Source: Alkalibacter mobilis
GTDB taxonomy: Bacteria > Bacillota > Clostridia > Eubacteriales > Alkalibacteraceae
DNA: 64,000 nucleotides
Assembly (NCBI RefSeq): GCF_015594845.1
Contig: NZ_JADNRK010000004.1
Coordinates: 1-64,000, forward strand
Direction of reading: 5' to 3'
Under the pieces are notes generated by a model. That model did not search any database. It was given only the letters and a program-made list of their open reading frames with translations, and had not been told where the DNA came from. The position numbers and the translations under genes are program-made. Positions 17,576 to 26,636 of the stretch are shown piece after piece. Within the stretch, counting starts at the first letter, position 1. Every line of letters starts with the position of its first letter.

Positions 17576-18883
17576 CTATAGAAGTTCTATATTCTCTTTT
17601 ATTTCGACGTCTTTTGTCGCATTTTTTGTGTCAAATATCATTTTTGCGTGTCTTTGGACATATGCGTAATCTATGTTTGAATGATCTGTGGTGATAACTA
17701 CCAAGTCGGTCTCTTCCAATAATTCTTTTGACAATACCTTTTCTCCTGTGTAAATGACTCCACGATCGTTGAATTGCGGCACATATGGATCGTGGTACTT
17801 AAGGATCGCACCCTCCTTTTCCAGTTCTCTGAAAACTCTGAGTGATGCACTCTCCCTGTAGTCTGCAATATCTTTTTTATAGGCGATCCCCAGCAAAAGG
17901 ATCTTTGAACCGTTAAGCGGTTTTTTATATCTGTTGAGAATTTTGCTTGCTCGCTCAGCGCAATATTCCGGCATCCGGTCATTTACCATCATGGATGACT
18001 CTATCATAGATGTATGAAATCCAAATTCCCTTGCCTTCCAGGACAGGTAATATGGATCTAGCGGTATGCAGTGCCCTCCAAGACCGGGACCTGGATAGAA
18101 GGCTTGAAATCCGTAAGGTTTGGTCTTTGCTGCTTCAATGACTTCCCAAATGTCTATGCCCATTTTATTGCACAAGACGGCAAGTTCATTTACAAGTCCA
18201 ATGTTTACGTTTCTGTATATGTTCTCGAGGATCTTCTCCATTTCCGCAACTGAAGGAGATGATACCCTGTGTATGGGAGCATTCAATATATTCTCATAGA
18301 GTAGCGCTGCTACTTCCGTGCAATTCTCAGTGACTCCCCCCACCACTTTCGGGGTATTTTTGGTTTTGTATGCTATATTTCCCGGATCTACTCTCTCGGG
18401 GGAAAAAGCCAGGTAAAAGTCGATGCCGCATTCAAGACCCGACTCTTCCAAAATCGGTTTTAGAAGCTCCTGTGTCGTGCCGGGATATGTTGTGGACTCC
18501 AGAATGATCATCATGTCCTTGTGCATATATGGAAGTATGCTCCTAGCAGATGATTCCACATAGCTGATGTCGGGTTGCTGATGCTTATCCAGCGGCGTCG
18601 GCACGCATATGCACACGCAGTCAGCGCCGGCAACTTTGGCAAAATCAGTTGTAGCGCTTAAGTAACCTGATACTACGATTTCTTTTAGATCCTCGTTGAC
18701 CACATCTCCTATATAGTTTTCTCCATTATTGACCATTTCTACTTTTGACTCCTTTACATCAAACCCGATGGTCTTGAATCCTGCCTTGGCCTTTTCAACT
18801 GCCAGGGGCAGTCCCACGTATCCCAGACCTATGACTCCTAGAACCGCAGTTTTATTGATTATCTTTTCTTTGATGTTTCCCAT
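17576..18883 (-). CDS. wbpA: UDP-GlcNAc 6-dehydrogenase (WbpA-like)
   Basis: A 435-residue UDP-glucose/GDP-mannose dehydrogenase family protein. The NAD-binding motif is GVIGLGYVGLPLA at residues 16-28, with CVPTPLD near 93 and ESTTYPGTT near 129. The catalytic cysteine is Cys272 in GPGLGGHCIPLDPYYL. It oxidises the C6 hydroxyl of UDP-GlcNAc to the uronate in two steps and is the first reaction of the wbpA-B-E-D pathway. UDP-ManNAc or UDP-glucose as substrate is possible from the family alone; the wbpB/D/E neighbours favour UDP-GlcNAc. The ATG at 18883 has a GGAGG site upstream. Confidence 0.9.
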   Translation of the reverse strand: MGNIKEKIINKTAVLGVIGLGYVGLPLAVEKAKAGFKTIGFDVKESKVEMVNNGENYIGDVVNEDLKEIVVSGYLSATTDFAKVAGADCVCICVPTPLDKHQQPDISYVESSARSILPYMHKDMMIILESTTYPGTTQELLKPILEESGLECGIDFYLAFSPERVDPGNIAYKTKNTPKVVGGVTENCTEVAALLYENILNAPIHRVSSPSVAEMEKILENIYRNVNIGLVNELAVLCNKMGIDIWEVIEAAKTKPYGFQAFYPGPGLGGHCIPLDPYYLSWKAREFGFHTSMIESSMMVNDRMPEYCAERASKILNRYKKPLNGSKILLLGIAYKKDIADYRESASLRVFRELEKEGAILKYHDPYVPQFNDRGVIYTGEKVLSKELLEETDLVVITTDHSNIDYAYVQRHAKMIFDTKNATKDVEIKENIELL

Positions 18884-18912
18884 CAGAAATGCCTCCGATT
18901 TTTCAGTGTATT

Positions 18913-20199
18913 TTACTTGCTGCCAATGATCTCTATAAACTTTTTAGCCAGAATCTCATAATCGTAGTCAACGGCGGCTTTTCTGGCATTTTTACAGTAT
19001 CGTTGGTAAGTTTCTTTTTCCATGTTTTTGAATTTCAACACTGCCTCTCCTATCTCTCTGGCTGAAGCGTTGTCAATTACTATCCCACAGTCATATCTTT
19101 TTATTAAATCATAGCCGAATTCACAATCCGAAACAGTCGGCTTGCCACTTGCGAAGTATTCAAACAACTTGTTTAGACTGGCTCCGTATTTTTTGAGATT
19201 GCTTTGTTCAAAATGGACAATGTTAAGATCGGATCTGCTCAAGATGAATGGTATGGTGTTTTTGTCTGCATAACCTTTGAAAATCAGATTGTCCACACTA
19301 TTTTCAGTGCAATATTTTTCAAGATCTCTTCTGTCTTCTCCTTCGCCGTAAATAAGAAACTGGATCTTTTCATGACCGTTCTTCTTAAGGTATTCCGCTG
19401 CATCCACTATGGCTTTAACATTGTTGACAAGTCTTATGGAGCCTGTGTAAATTACTTTAAATGTTGTTTCATCGTCCAAATCCGGATCGTTGAATTTATA
19501 TATTTCCTTGTTTTTATCGAACAGGGCCAAGTCTACACCGTTGTTTAGGTGATGCACCTTATCTATATCCACGGTTCCGCCTGAGGCTTTATCCCATCTC
19601 TGTTCTAAAATATAATCCCTGCCGCCCTCCATTGTAAAGATAATTTTATCTGCATTATCGTAGAGCCATCTTTCTCCTCTGTAAAAGAGTTTTGCCAGAG
19701 GATTTGATTTCTTTATTATGTTGTATGCAAAAAAACTTTCCGGCCAAAGATCTCTTATTTCCACCACCGACATGCATTTGTATTTTCTTGCGAGTTTTAT
19801 TGCCGCAAAAGCTGAGAGGGGGTGGGATGAAGATCCCAAAATCACGTCCGGCTTTTTAAATTCTTTTTCAGCCTTCATCAGGTTAAGGTAGAATTGGAAC
19901 ATGGACAGTACCCTCTTAAACATGCTTTTGGAGTAATCCATGGTCTTAATGAAGACGTAGGGATAATCACTTTTGTCATATACTTTATAAAGAGAACCAT
20001 CCTCGATCACTTGCCTGTTTTTATTGTGAAGAAAACTCCCCACAAAAACGACCGGATCGTGCAAGTTTTTCTTGAGAAATTTACCCAAGTTGTAGTGCCG
20101 GTTCAAGTGACCGTATTCCGGTGGCATATTGTGTTGATTTATGATCCATATGGTTTTATTTTTATTGTTAAACTCACTCATTTTATTATCGTGTTCCAT
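18913..20199 (-). CDS. GT4-family glycosyltransferase (WbuB-like)
   Basis: A 428-residue GT-B protein whose N-terminal half has the WbuB-type pattern: IWIINQHNMPPEYGHLNRHY near residue 14, PDVILGSSSHPLSAFAA near 120 and VVEIRDLWPESF near 145. The donor half contains VIYTGSIRLVNNV near 250, IYGEGEDRRDLEK near 285 and LNKLFEYFASGKPTVS near 345. WbuB-type enzymes add an N-acetyl-deoxy-sugar to the lipid-linked GlcNAc-type starter. It is the first gene after the rmlAB terminator and probably begins the second transcript of the locus, although I found no clear promoter in the 135-base gap. Confidence 0.85.
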   Translation of the reverse strand: MEHDNKMSEFNNKNKTIWIINQHNMPPEYGHLNRHYNLGKFLKKNLHDPVVFVGSFLHNKNRQVIEDGSLYKVYDKSDYPYVFIKTMDYSKSMFKRVLSMFQFYLNLMKAEKEFKKPDVILGSSSHPLSAFAAIKLARKYKCMSVVEIRDLWPESFFAYNIIKKSNPLAKLFYRGERWLYDNADKIIFTMEGGRDYILEQRWDKASGGTVDIDKVHHLNNGVDLALFDKNKEIYKFNDPDLDDETTFKVIYTGSIRLVNNVKAIVDAAEYLKKNGHEKIQFLIYGEGEDRRDLEKYCTENSVDNLIFKGYADKNTIPFILSRSDLNIVHFEQSNLKKYGASLNKLFEYFASGKPTVSDCEFGYDLIKRYDCGIVIDNASAREIGEAVLKFKNMEKETYQRYCKNARKAAVDYDYEILAKKFIEIIGSK

Positions 20200-20272
20200 A
20201 ATTTAATATTGTGATTCTCCCTTCGATGGCCAAAGACAATGTATCATTATTTCATTAAATTTTCCTGAAATC

Positions 20273-20314
20273 TAAAAAATCCTTAAGGAAACTCTTTTAT
20301 AAAGTTCCTTAAGA
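20273..20314 (-). terminator. Rho-independent terminator after rmlB
   Basis: On the minus strand, CTTAAGGAACT pairs with AGTTTCCTTAAG across a short AT-rich loop and is followed by GATTTTTTAG. It lies about 20 bases after the rmlB stop and separates wzz-BYK-rmlA-rmlB from the glycosyltransferase/wbp transcript. Confidence 0.85.
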
Positions 20315-20335
20315 ATTATAACACTTATCCTTTAT

Positions 20336-21349
20336 TTAATAAATATAAACACTCTCCATCCACTCCCTATTGTTTCTATACCACTCAATAGTCTGGGCTA
20401 AACCCTGATCAAAGTCGTATTCGGGTTTCCATCCAAGAGAAGTAGTGATTTTTGTGTTGTCAATGGCATATCTCCTGTCGTGCCCCGGCCTGTCCTTTAC
20501 ATACATTATCAAACCCTCAGGTTTTCCCAAGGTTTTAAGAACCAGCCTTACGATGTCTATGTTTCTTTTTTCATTGTTTCCACCAACGTTGTACACTTCA
20601 CCGTTTTGGCCTTTGTGAAGCACCGTATCTATTGCAGAGCAATGATCTTTAACGTGAAGCCAGTCCCTTACCTGCATGCCATCGCCATATACGGGCAGTG
20701 CCTTTTCCTCAAAGGCATTTTTTATAATTAGGGGAATCAGTTTCTCGGGATGCTGATACGGACCGTAATTATTGGAGCATCTTGTTATGTTTATGGGCAT
20801 GTTGTAAGTTTTATAGTAGGCTCTCACCATCATATCTGCAGCCGCTTTTGATGCGGAGTATGGGCTGTTTGGAAGTAGGGGCATGTCTTCAGTAAACTTA
20901 CCTTTTCCCCCAAGGTCTCCATAGACCTCATCGGTGGAAATCTGAAGGAATTTTACCCCGCCTTTGTATTTAAAACCTTTCTCACTTGTTTCCACAAGCC
21001 AGCTTTTTCTTGCAGCATCAAGAAGCACCTGGGTGCCCAGCACGTTTGTTGTAACAAATACTTCCGGGCCTGTGATGCTTCTGTCCACGTGAGATTCTGC
21101 GGCAAAGTTGACCACCCAATCTATTTCAAATTCCTTGAATATTCTCTCGATTTTTATTTTGTCACTTATATCAGCTTTTATGAATCGGTAGTTTTTATTA
21201 TTTGCTATATCTTTAAGATTCTCCAAATTTCCCGCATATGTTAGGGCATCTATGTTTATGACTTTGTAATGGGGATGTTTTTTAAGCATCATCCTTATAA
21301 AATTGCTCCCTATGAATCCGGCTCCGCCGGTAACAAGAATGGTTTTCAT
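20336..21349 (-). CDS. rmlB: dTDP-glucose 4,6-dehydratase
   Basis: An extended SDR of about 337 residues. The NAD site is TGGAGFIGSNFIRMM near the N-terminus, followed by AAESHVDRS, FLQISTDEVYGD and YSASKAAADM (catalytic YxxxK), then RCSNNYGPYQ and NVGGNNEKRN, all specific for RmlB. It converts dTDP-glucose to dTDP-4-keto-6-deoxyglucose. The start is the ATG at 21349 with AAAGGTG upstream; an earlier in-frame ATG lies inside the rmlA coding end. rmlC and rmlD are not in the window, so the end product (rhamnose, or another deoxysugar) is unknown. Confidence 0.95.
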   Translation of the reverse strand: MKTILVTGGAGFIGSNFIRMMLKKHPHYKVINIDALTYAGNLENLKDIANNKNYRFIKADISDKIKIERIFKEFEIDWVVNFAAESHVDRSITGPEVFVTTNVLGTQVLLDAARKSWLVETSEKGFKYKGGVKFLQISTDEVYGDLGGKGKFTEDMPLLPNSPYSASKAAADMMVRAYYKTYNMPINITRCSNNYGPYQHPEKLIPLIIKNAFEEKALPVYGDGMQVRDWLHVKDHCSAIDTVLHKGQNGEVYNVGGNNEKRNIDIVRLVLKTLGKPEGLIMYVKDRPGHDRRYAIDNTKITTSLGWKPEYDFDQGLAQTIEWYRNNREWMESVYIY

Positions 21350-21353
21350 ACGA

Positions 21354-22223
21354 TCACCTTTCATCCAGCAAAGAGAGTATGTATTTGCCGTAATCCGTCA
21401 TCTTCAGACTTGCACCTATTTTTTGAAGCTGGGAATTGTCAATGAATCCCCTTCGCCAGGCGATCTCCTCCAGACAAGCAATATAGAATCCTTGTCGTGC
21501 CTGAACGGCCTCCACAAACTCAGCAGCTTTTATCAGACCATGAGGCGTTCCCGTATCGAGCCAGGCCATACCACGTCCCATGGTTATGACATGAAGCTCC
21601 TTCTGCCTTAAATATTCGTTGTTGATGTCGGTTATCTCTATTTCACCCCTGTGGGAGGGTTTTAACTTCTTAGCCATTTCAACTACTTTATTGTCGTAAA
21701 AATAAAGACCTGGCACCGCATAATTGGATTTTGGTTTTTCAGGCTTTTCTTCGATGGACAAGACTCTACCCTCATCGTCAAACTCCACTACTCCAAATGC
21801 TCTGGCATCCTTCACGGGATAGCCAAATATCACGGCACCGGAATCGTGTTTTTGGGCTTCATTTAGAATTTTTGTAAGATCCAGGCCGTAAAACATGTTG
21901 TCACCCAAGATCACACAAACCTTGTCATTACCGATGAATTCTTCTCCGATAATAAATGCATCGGCCAAACCCCTGGGTTCATCTTGTATCGCATAGGATA
22001 TAGAAACACCTATATCCGATCCGTCTCCGAAAAGTCTTTCATAAGAGCCTATGTCTTCCGGAGTGGATATTATAAGTATTTCCTTTATACCTCCAAGCAT
22101 CAATACTGACATGGGGTAATATATGAGAGGTTTGTCGTATATGGGTAATAGCTGTTTGCTTACCGCCTTTGTCATTGGGTACAACCTGGTACCCTTTCCA
22201 CCTGCCAGGATTATGCCTTTCAT
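21354..22223 (-). CDS. rmlA: Glucose-1-phosphate thymidylyltransferase
   Basis: A 289-residue nucleotidyltransferase. The activation loop is [18 protein letters not shown] at the N-terminus, with [27 protein letters not shown] near residue 105, and [39 protein letters not shown] identifies the RmlA family. It makes dTDP-glucose from dTTP and glucose-1-phosphate for RmlB, whose gene starts a few bases downstream. The length is normal. Confidence 0.96.
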   Translation of the reverse strand: MKGIILAGGKGTRLYPMTKAVSKQLLPIYDKPLIYYPMSVLMLGGIKEILIISTPEDIGSYERLFGDGSDIGVSISYAIQDEPRGLADAFIIGEEFIGNDKVCVILGDNMFYGLDLTKILNEAQKHDSGAVIFGYPVKDARAFGVVEFDDEGRVLSIEEKPEKPKSNYAVPGLYFYDNKVVEMAKKLKPSHRGEIEITDINNEYLRQKELHVITMGRGMAWLDTGTPHGLIKAAEFVEAVQARQGFYIACLEEIAWRRGFIDNSQLQKIGASLKMTDYGKYILSLLDER

Positions 22224-22244
22224 GTGTCACCTCTATGATCAAGG

Positions 22245-22913
22245 TTACAGTTTATAATAATCCATTTCCTTGTTCAAATTTTCCTTCATTGTGGCCTTGG
22301 TCATAACTGCTCCGATAATATCTACGTCCATGTCTTTAAGAACCTGCAATGTTTTTCTCTCTTCCGCAGTACTAACCCTGTCTTCTTGAATAACCAGCAC
22401 AGCGCTATCGCACTTGTCCGCTATAAGCCTGGCATCAGATATTCCCAAAAGTGCAGGCGCATCTACTATTACCCTGTCGTATCTTTCTGCACAGAAGTCC
22501 AAAAGTCTTGAAAAGTCTTCACCGGCAAGAAGTAAATTTGCATTGCCACTTGCTTCACCGGCAAACAAGATGGTAAGACCGGACTCAAGGTCTTTATACA
22601 AGCCTTCCGTGACAGTTCTTTTGTCCCTGAGGATTTCAACCAAGCCGAATTTTGGGCTTTCAAATCCGTATGTTTCCGCAAACCTGGATTTTCTGATATC
22701 TGCATCTATAAGTAATATTTTTTCACCGGATTCGCTCAAACCTTTTGCCAGCTTGTAAGCCACTTCGGTCTTTCCCTCAAGTTCTTTTGCACTTGTCACA
22801 AGGATCTTTTTTGACTTTTCTGCATATATTTTTAGATTGGCCACCAACATGTTGTATGCTTCGACGACTTCGTAATCATCTGATTTAAATAGTTTCATAT
22901 TCTGCTTGCTCAT
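22245..22913 (-). CDS. BY-kinase-like tyrosine autokinase (CpsD/EpsB-like) with an altered Walker A
   Basis: A 222-residue cytoplasmic partner of the Wzz protein encoded just upstream. The P-loop region is LVTSAKELEGKTEVA at residues 38-52: the usual PGEGKS becomes ELEGKT, so the first glycine is lost. Walker A' is ILLIDADIRKS (66-76) and Walker B is VIVDAPALLG (148-157). The C-terminus has only one short tyrosine pair (DYYKL) rather than the longer tyrosine cluster of many BY-kinases. The protein controls polymer length and assembly together with the membrane adaptor. It belongs to the wzz-BYK-rmlA-rmlB transcript. Confidence 0.85.
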   Translation of the reverse strand: MSKQNMKLFKSDDYEVVEAYNMLVANLKIYAEKSKKILVTSAKELEGKTEVAYKLAKGLSESGEKILLIDADIRKSRFAETYGFESPKFGLVEILRDKRTVTEGLYKDLESGLTILFAGEASGNANLLLAGEDFSRLLDFCAERYDRVIVDAPALLGISDARLIADKCDSAVLVIQEDRVSTAEERKTLQVLKDMDVDIIGAVMTKATMKENLNKEMDYYKL

Positions 22914-22940
22914 AATTGCCCCTTTACAAGAAATATTTTC

Positions 22941-23630
22941 TTATTTTGTTGAGTGTTTGGGTATGGAACTTAAAACCCTTACTCCTAGTTTTTCTTCAAT
23001 ATCTTTTACTGTCCTGACGTTGTCATTGAAGTAATTCATCATAAATACTGTAAACACGGAAGCCATTAGCCCCAGTATCAAACCTATTACTACGTTTAAT
23101 ACAATATTTACAGGCTCCTTGATCTCCACCATTTCAGTCGATAATGCTGCGTTTTCTCTTACCTCAAGAGTATCCATGGTCATGACTTCATTTGCAAATT
23201 TCACAGATTCTTCTGCAATTATATCTACGATTTCCTTGGCACTGTCTCCGCTGGCATCAGTATACTTAATCCTTATTTCATTGGTACCTGACACTTTTTC
23301 AACATTAGTCTTTTCATTTATCGCCGTTGCTTCATCTTGAAGCTTCAATCTGTCTTTGACCCTGCTGGATGTAGTTACGCTTCCAGCCAGCTCAAAATAA
23401 GCATTGACCTGCTGGGGATTTTCTTCCGATGCTATAGCTTCTATGGTTGTATAAGCCATGTAGTGTTTTACAGGTGGCTTAATAAAGTACATCACAGTGC
23501 TTGCAAGCAAGGCCACCAACCCTACTATTAGAGTTATCCTGACAATAAACTTCTTTTTACTTAGCAAAATCGATATGAGTTCTTTAAGTTCTATTTCATC
23601 TTCATAGTTTGCGTATTGCTTTTCTTCCAC
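22941..23630 (-). CDS. Wzz/CpsC-type chain-length regulator and BY-kinase adaptor
   Basis: A 229-residue membrane protein with two transmembrane segments, at about residues 30-50 (FIVRITLIVGLVALLASTVM) and 175-197 (IVLNVVIGLILGLMASVFTV), flanking an external domain of about 120 residues. This is the Wzz domain architecture of Gram-positive CpsC/CapA adaptors. The short C-terminal cytoplasmic tail, ending in IPKHSTK, is where such proteins activate the kinase. The start is a GTG at 23630 with GGAGGT 7 bases upstream. It is the first gene after the minus-strand promoter of the locus. Confidence 0.88.
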   Translation of the reverse strand: MEEKQYANYEDEIELKELISILLSKKKFIVRITLIVGLVALLASTVMYFIKPPVKHYMAYTTIEAIASEENPQQVNAYFELAGSVTTSSRVKDRLKLQDEATAINEKTNVEKVSGTNEIRIKYTDASGDSAKEIVDIIAEESVKFANEVMTMDTLEVRENAALSTEMVEIKEPVNIVLNVVIGLILGLMASVFTVFMMNYFNDNVRTVKDIEEKLGVRVLSSIPKHSTK

Positions 23631-23685
23631 TTCGTACCTCCGTCATTTTAAATTTCACGTTTTTTATTTCTTGATTCGATTAATA

Positions 23686-23691
23686 ATTATA
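23686..23691 (-). promoter_or_regulatory. Promoter -10 for wzz-BYK-rmlAB
   Basis: A perfect TATAAT on the minus strand, 55 bases upstream of the wzz start, is preceded at 17 bases by TTAAAC as a weak -35. It is the only strong -10 upstream of the polysaccharide locus and diverges from the LCP promoter. Confidence 0.6.
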
Positions 23692-23796
23692 CCATAAATA
23701 AAAATTTAGTTTAAGGCAATTTTAAGGGATTTAAGGCTATAATAATCATTTGGAATATAGTTTACAACTTTTTGAGGCAATGTTTACATTTTAACA

Positions 23797-23824
23797 TTGC
23801 GATTATAACTCTAAATGGTATAAT
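23797..23824 (+). promoter_or_regulatory. Promoter for the LCP gene
   Basis: TTGCGA at 23797-23802 and a perfect TATAAT at 23819-23824 are separated by 16 bases. They lie about 60 bases upstream of the LCP start, back-to-back with the wzz promoter. Confidence 0.65.
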
Positions 23825-23885
23825 TCAAAGGTGTACTGTCTATATTTCATTAAGAATAAATTCTAACATACAGGAAGGTGTCGCC

Positions 23886-24896
23886 ATGCCAAGTGCAGCC
23901 AGAATAAGAAAAAACAAAAGAGATAAAAAGAGAAAAGTCAGAAAGATAATAACAATAACCTTGATGGTAGTGGGCATACTTGCCGCATCCGGTTATTTTT
24001 ACCTAAACAGTCTGCTTGGTCAGGTAGACCAAGTGGAGATAGACGAAGAAGATCTGGGAGTTGTCACTGATGAAGAAAAAGATACAAACCTGTCAAATGA
24101 AAATGTGCTAAATTTTGCACTATTTGGCATAGATACAAGGGATAACACCTACGATGAATCCAGATCTGACAGCATAATAATTGCAACTTTAGATCTTGAT
24201 CACAAGAAAATCAAGCTGACCTCTCTAATGAGAGACACTTATGTAAGCATCCCCGGAGAAAAATATGACAAGATTGGTCATGCATATGCATATGGCGGCC
24301 CGTCACTAGCCATCAAGACAATCAATACCAATTACGACATGAACATTACAGACTTTGCAACAGTAAACTTTAAGGCCATGGAGAAAATTGTTGATTCTGT
24401 AGGCGGTGTGGAAATAACTGTTACCGCAGGAGAATCCCAATCCATACCCGGCATAAGTGGAGCAGGCACTTACACCCTTAACGGCCAGCAAGCTGTTGCA
24501 TTCAGCAGAATCAGAAAAATAGGAACCGACTTTGCGAGAACAGAGCGACAAAGGGAAGTTTTGGAGAAAGTTATCAACAAACTCTTAAAAGATAGATCCA
24601 TTACCAAGATAATGAGCTTTGCAGATTCACTTCTTCCGTACGTGCAGACAAGTCTTTCCAGAGGAGAGATCTTAAGCCTTGCTACAAAATTGGTTACTTC
24701 AGGTGCCACCAACATGGAAGACAGCAGGCTGCCCATCGATGGACACGGTAAAGATGCAATGATAGACGGCGTTTATTATTTGAAACCTTCCACCTTGGAA
24801 GACAACGTAAGATATCTGCATAGCTTCATATACGAGAATGAGGATTATGTGCCAACCAGCAGAATGCTTGAAATCAGCGAGGAGATTGGAAAGTAA
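23886..24896 (+). CDS. LytR-CpsA-Psr (LCP) family glycopolymer ligase
   Basis: A 336-residue protein with a basic N-terminus (RKNKRDKKRKVRK), one transmembrane helix (about residues 22-42) and an extracytoplasmic LCP domain. Family marks are NFALFGIDTRD, SRSDSIIIATLD, KLTSLMRDTYVSIPG with the conserved arginine, and FSRIRKIGTDFARTERQREV. LCP enzymes move undecaprenyl-linked polymers onto peptidoglycan. The ATG at 23886 has AGGAAGG upstream; the reading frame stays open for 38 earlier codons, which lie in the promoter and are unlikely to be translated. It is divergent from wzz, so its likely substrate is the Wzx/Wzy polymer. Confidence 0.93.
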   Translation: MPSAARIRKNKRDKKRKVRKIITITLMVVGILAASGYFYLNSLLGQVDQVEIDEEDLGVVTDEEKDTNLSNENVLNFALFGIDTRDNTYDESRSDSIIIATLDLDHKKIKLTSLMRDTYVSIPGEKYDKIGHAYAYGGPSLAIKTINTNYDMNITDFATVNFKAMEKIVDSVGGVEITVTAGESQSIPGISGAGTYTLNGQQAVAFSRIRKIGTDFARTERQREVLEKVINKLLKDRSITKIMSFADSLLPYVQTSLSRGEILSLATKLVTSGATNMEDSRLPIDGHGKDAMIDGVYYLKPSTLEDNVRYLHSFIYENEDYVPTSRMLEISEEIGK

Positions 24897-24919
24897 TTGA
24901 AAAACCTGAATGATTGAGG

Positions 24920-25109
24920 AGATCCTTCGGACAAGCCTTAGGATGACGAATCAATACGCGTCGTCATTCTGAACGAATGTGAAGAATCTAAGCAATTGGG
25001 GGATCCTTCGGGCAAGCCTCAGGATGGCGAATCAGTACGGGGCGTCATTCTGAACGAATGTGAAGAATCTAAATCATTGTGGAGATCCTTCGACAAGCTC
25101 AGGATGACG
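24920..25109. repeat. Dispersed bipartite repeat cluster between the LCP gene and galE
   Basis: Three left-type units (AGATCCTTCG ... TCAGGATGAC) alternate with two right-type units (GTCATTCTGAACG ... GTGAAGAATCT), separated by short AT-rich linkers. The array is readable in the galE frame but ends before the galE ribosome-binding site. Confidence 0.92.
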
Positions 25110-25130
25110 AAATTTTATAGGAGGCCCAAC

Positions 25131-26123
25131 ATGAACATACTAGTTACAGGTGGCGCCGGTTACATCGGCAGCCACACCTGCGTTTCACTTATGGAGGCAG
25201 GTCATAATATAACAATAGTGGACAACTTCATAAACAGCAAAAAAGAAGTTTTGGATAGAATTAAGGAAATTTCCGGCAAGGATTTTAAATTTTATAAAGC
25301 TGATGTGACAAACGAGGTTTCAGTAGAAAAAATATTTGCAGAGAATTCATTTGACGGTCTGATACATTTTGCAGGATTAAAAGCCGTTGGTGAATCAGTA
25401 GAAAAACCTCTAGAGTATTACTACAATAACGTTGTAAGTACTCTGATCCTGGCTAAAGCTTGTTTGAAATATAAAGTGAACAAATTTGTTTTCTCGTCTT
25501 CTGCCACAGTGTATGGAGAAAACCAAGTCCCATTCACAGAAACTATGGAACTTCTACCCACAACCAATCCTTACGGAGAAACTAAAGCCATAAGTGAAAG
25601 GATCCTGACTGACACGGCAAAGGCAAATCCAGATTTTTCAGTGTCGCTGTTAAGGTACTTTAATCCGATAGGGGCTCACGAAAGCGGTCTTATCGGAGAA
25701 GATCCAAACGGAATACCCAATAATTTAATGCCATTTGTTTCAAAGGTGGCCACGGGCCAACTTGAAAAACTAAGTGTATTCGGCAACGATTATGACACTC
25801 CTGACGGAACAGGGGTTAGAGACTACATTCACGTAGTCGACCTTGCCGAAGGACACGTTGCTGCCATTGAAAATCTGGATACTGGCGTGAATGTGTTCAA
25901 TCTTGGTACGGGAAAAGGAACTTCCGTACTGGAGCTTGTAAATGCATTTATCAAGATAAACGATATTGACGTGCCATATGAAATAAAAGGACGCAGACCG
26001 GGAGACATAGCCTCCTGCTACGCAGATGCTTCCAAAGCAGAGCAGGAACTTGGGTGGAAGACCAAGAAGACGATTGAAGACATGGTTAGGGATTCCTGGA
26101 ATTTTGAAAGGAAAAATTATTGA
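25131..26123 (+). CDS. galE: UDP-glucose 4-epimerase
   Basis: A 330-residue extended SDR: NILVTGGAGYIGSHTCVSL at the N-terminus, FAGLKAVGESVEKPLEYYYN near residue 80, FSSSATVYGE, TNPYGETKAISE (catalytic YxxxK), RYFNPIGAHESG and RDYIHVVDLAEGH. All are diagnostic for GalE. It interconverts UDP-glucose and UDP-galactose (or the N-acetyl forms). The ATG at 25131 follows AGGAGG. The frame is open for 45 more codons upstream, but these are translated repeat sequence and should not be annotated as protein. A terminator follows after another repeat cluster. Confidence 0.95.
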   Translation: MNILVTGGAGYIGSHTCVSLMEAGHNITIVDNFINSKKEVLDRIKEISGKDFKFYKADVTNEVSVEKIFAENSFDGLIHFAGLKAVGESVEKPLEYYYNNVVSTLILAKACLKYKVNKFVFSSSATVYGENQVPFTETMELLPTTNPYGETKAISERILTDTAKANPDFSVSLLRYFNPIGAHESGLIGEDPNGIPNNLMPFVSKVATGQLEKLSVFGNDYDTPDGTGVRDYIHVVDLAEGHVAAIENLDTGVNVFNLGTGKGTSVLELVNAFIKINDIDVPYEIKGRRPGDIASCYADASKAEQELGWKTKKTIEDMVRDSWNFERKNY

Positions 26124-26125
26124 GG

Positions 26126-26258
26126 AGATCCTTCGGGCAAGCTCAGGATGACGAATCAATACGGGACGTCATTCTGAACGAATGTGAAGAATCTAAGTAT
26201 TTGTGGAGATCCTTCGGGCAATCCCAGGATGATGCAATTTATAAGCTCAGGATGATGG
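26126..26258. repeat. Dispersed bipartite repeat cluster after galE
   Basis: One left-right pair and one degraded left unit follow the galE stop within 3 bases. An extra short fragment with GCTCAGGATGATG is at the end. Confidence 0.9.
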
Positions 26259-26272
26259 ACTATACTTAAGTA

Positions 26273-26310
26273 AAGCTCCTGCCAGAAAATCGGCAGGAGC
26301 TTCTATTTTT
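26273..26310. terminator. Bidirectional terminator between galE and the DUF2922 gene
   Basis: A perfect 11-base-pair stem (AAGCTCCTGCC at 26273-26283 with GGCAGGAGCTT at 26292-26302) has an 8-base loop. A T-rich tail (CTATTTTT) follows on the plus strand, with a weaker one on the minus strand. It lies between convergent genes. Confidence 0.85.
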
Positions 26311-26527
26311 ACAATGTAAGTTCGGTTACATCAGTTGAAATCAACTGTGCGCTGACTTTTTCAGCAATTGGCGATCCACTTGGGTGGAAAATCTGCTTGC
26401 TGATCACAAGATCCATAAATGCCGCGGCTTCTACGCCGGTCAAATCGGTTCTGGCATCTGCAACGGACAATTTTGAATTGTATCCGTCAGCTCGTTTAAA
26501 GTTCATATCAAGTTTAAATTCTGGCAT
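26309..26527 (-). CDS. DUF2922 family small protein
   Basis: A 72-residue protein starting MPEFKLDMNFKRADG, with LSVADARTDLTGVEAAAFMD and a C-terminal VSAQLISTDVTELTL. The pattern matches DUF2922, a small family of Firmicutes with no known function. It is predicted cytoplasmic and has no cysteine or membrane segment. It usually lies directly downstream of a DUF1659 gene, as here, and the two probably act together. Confidence 0.8.
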   Translation of the reverse strand: MPEFKLDMNFKRADGYNSKLSVADARTDLTGVEAAAFMDLVISKQIFHPSGSPIAEKVSAQLISTDVTELTL

Positions 26528-26636
26528 GGGCTACTCCTTTCCAAATATATTTGTTTAAAGCATGTTTCAGTTAGAGGTCATTTCTCTAAACTGGTAGCGA
26601 CTTTTAATTGTCACCGATCAAGTTACCTGTACCCTT

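Noticed and set aside
24920-25109. CRISPR array
   Set aside because: Repeats alternate between two forms, linkers are similar to one another and not unique spacers, and no cas genes are near.
24996-25130. N-terminal extension of GalE by 45 residues
   Set aside because: The extra codons are translated from the dispersed repeat, lack a ribosome-binding site, and the normal GalE start with AGGAGG is at 25131.
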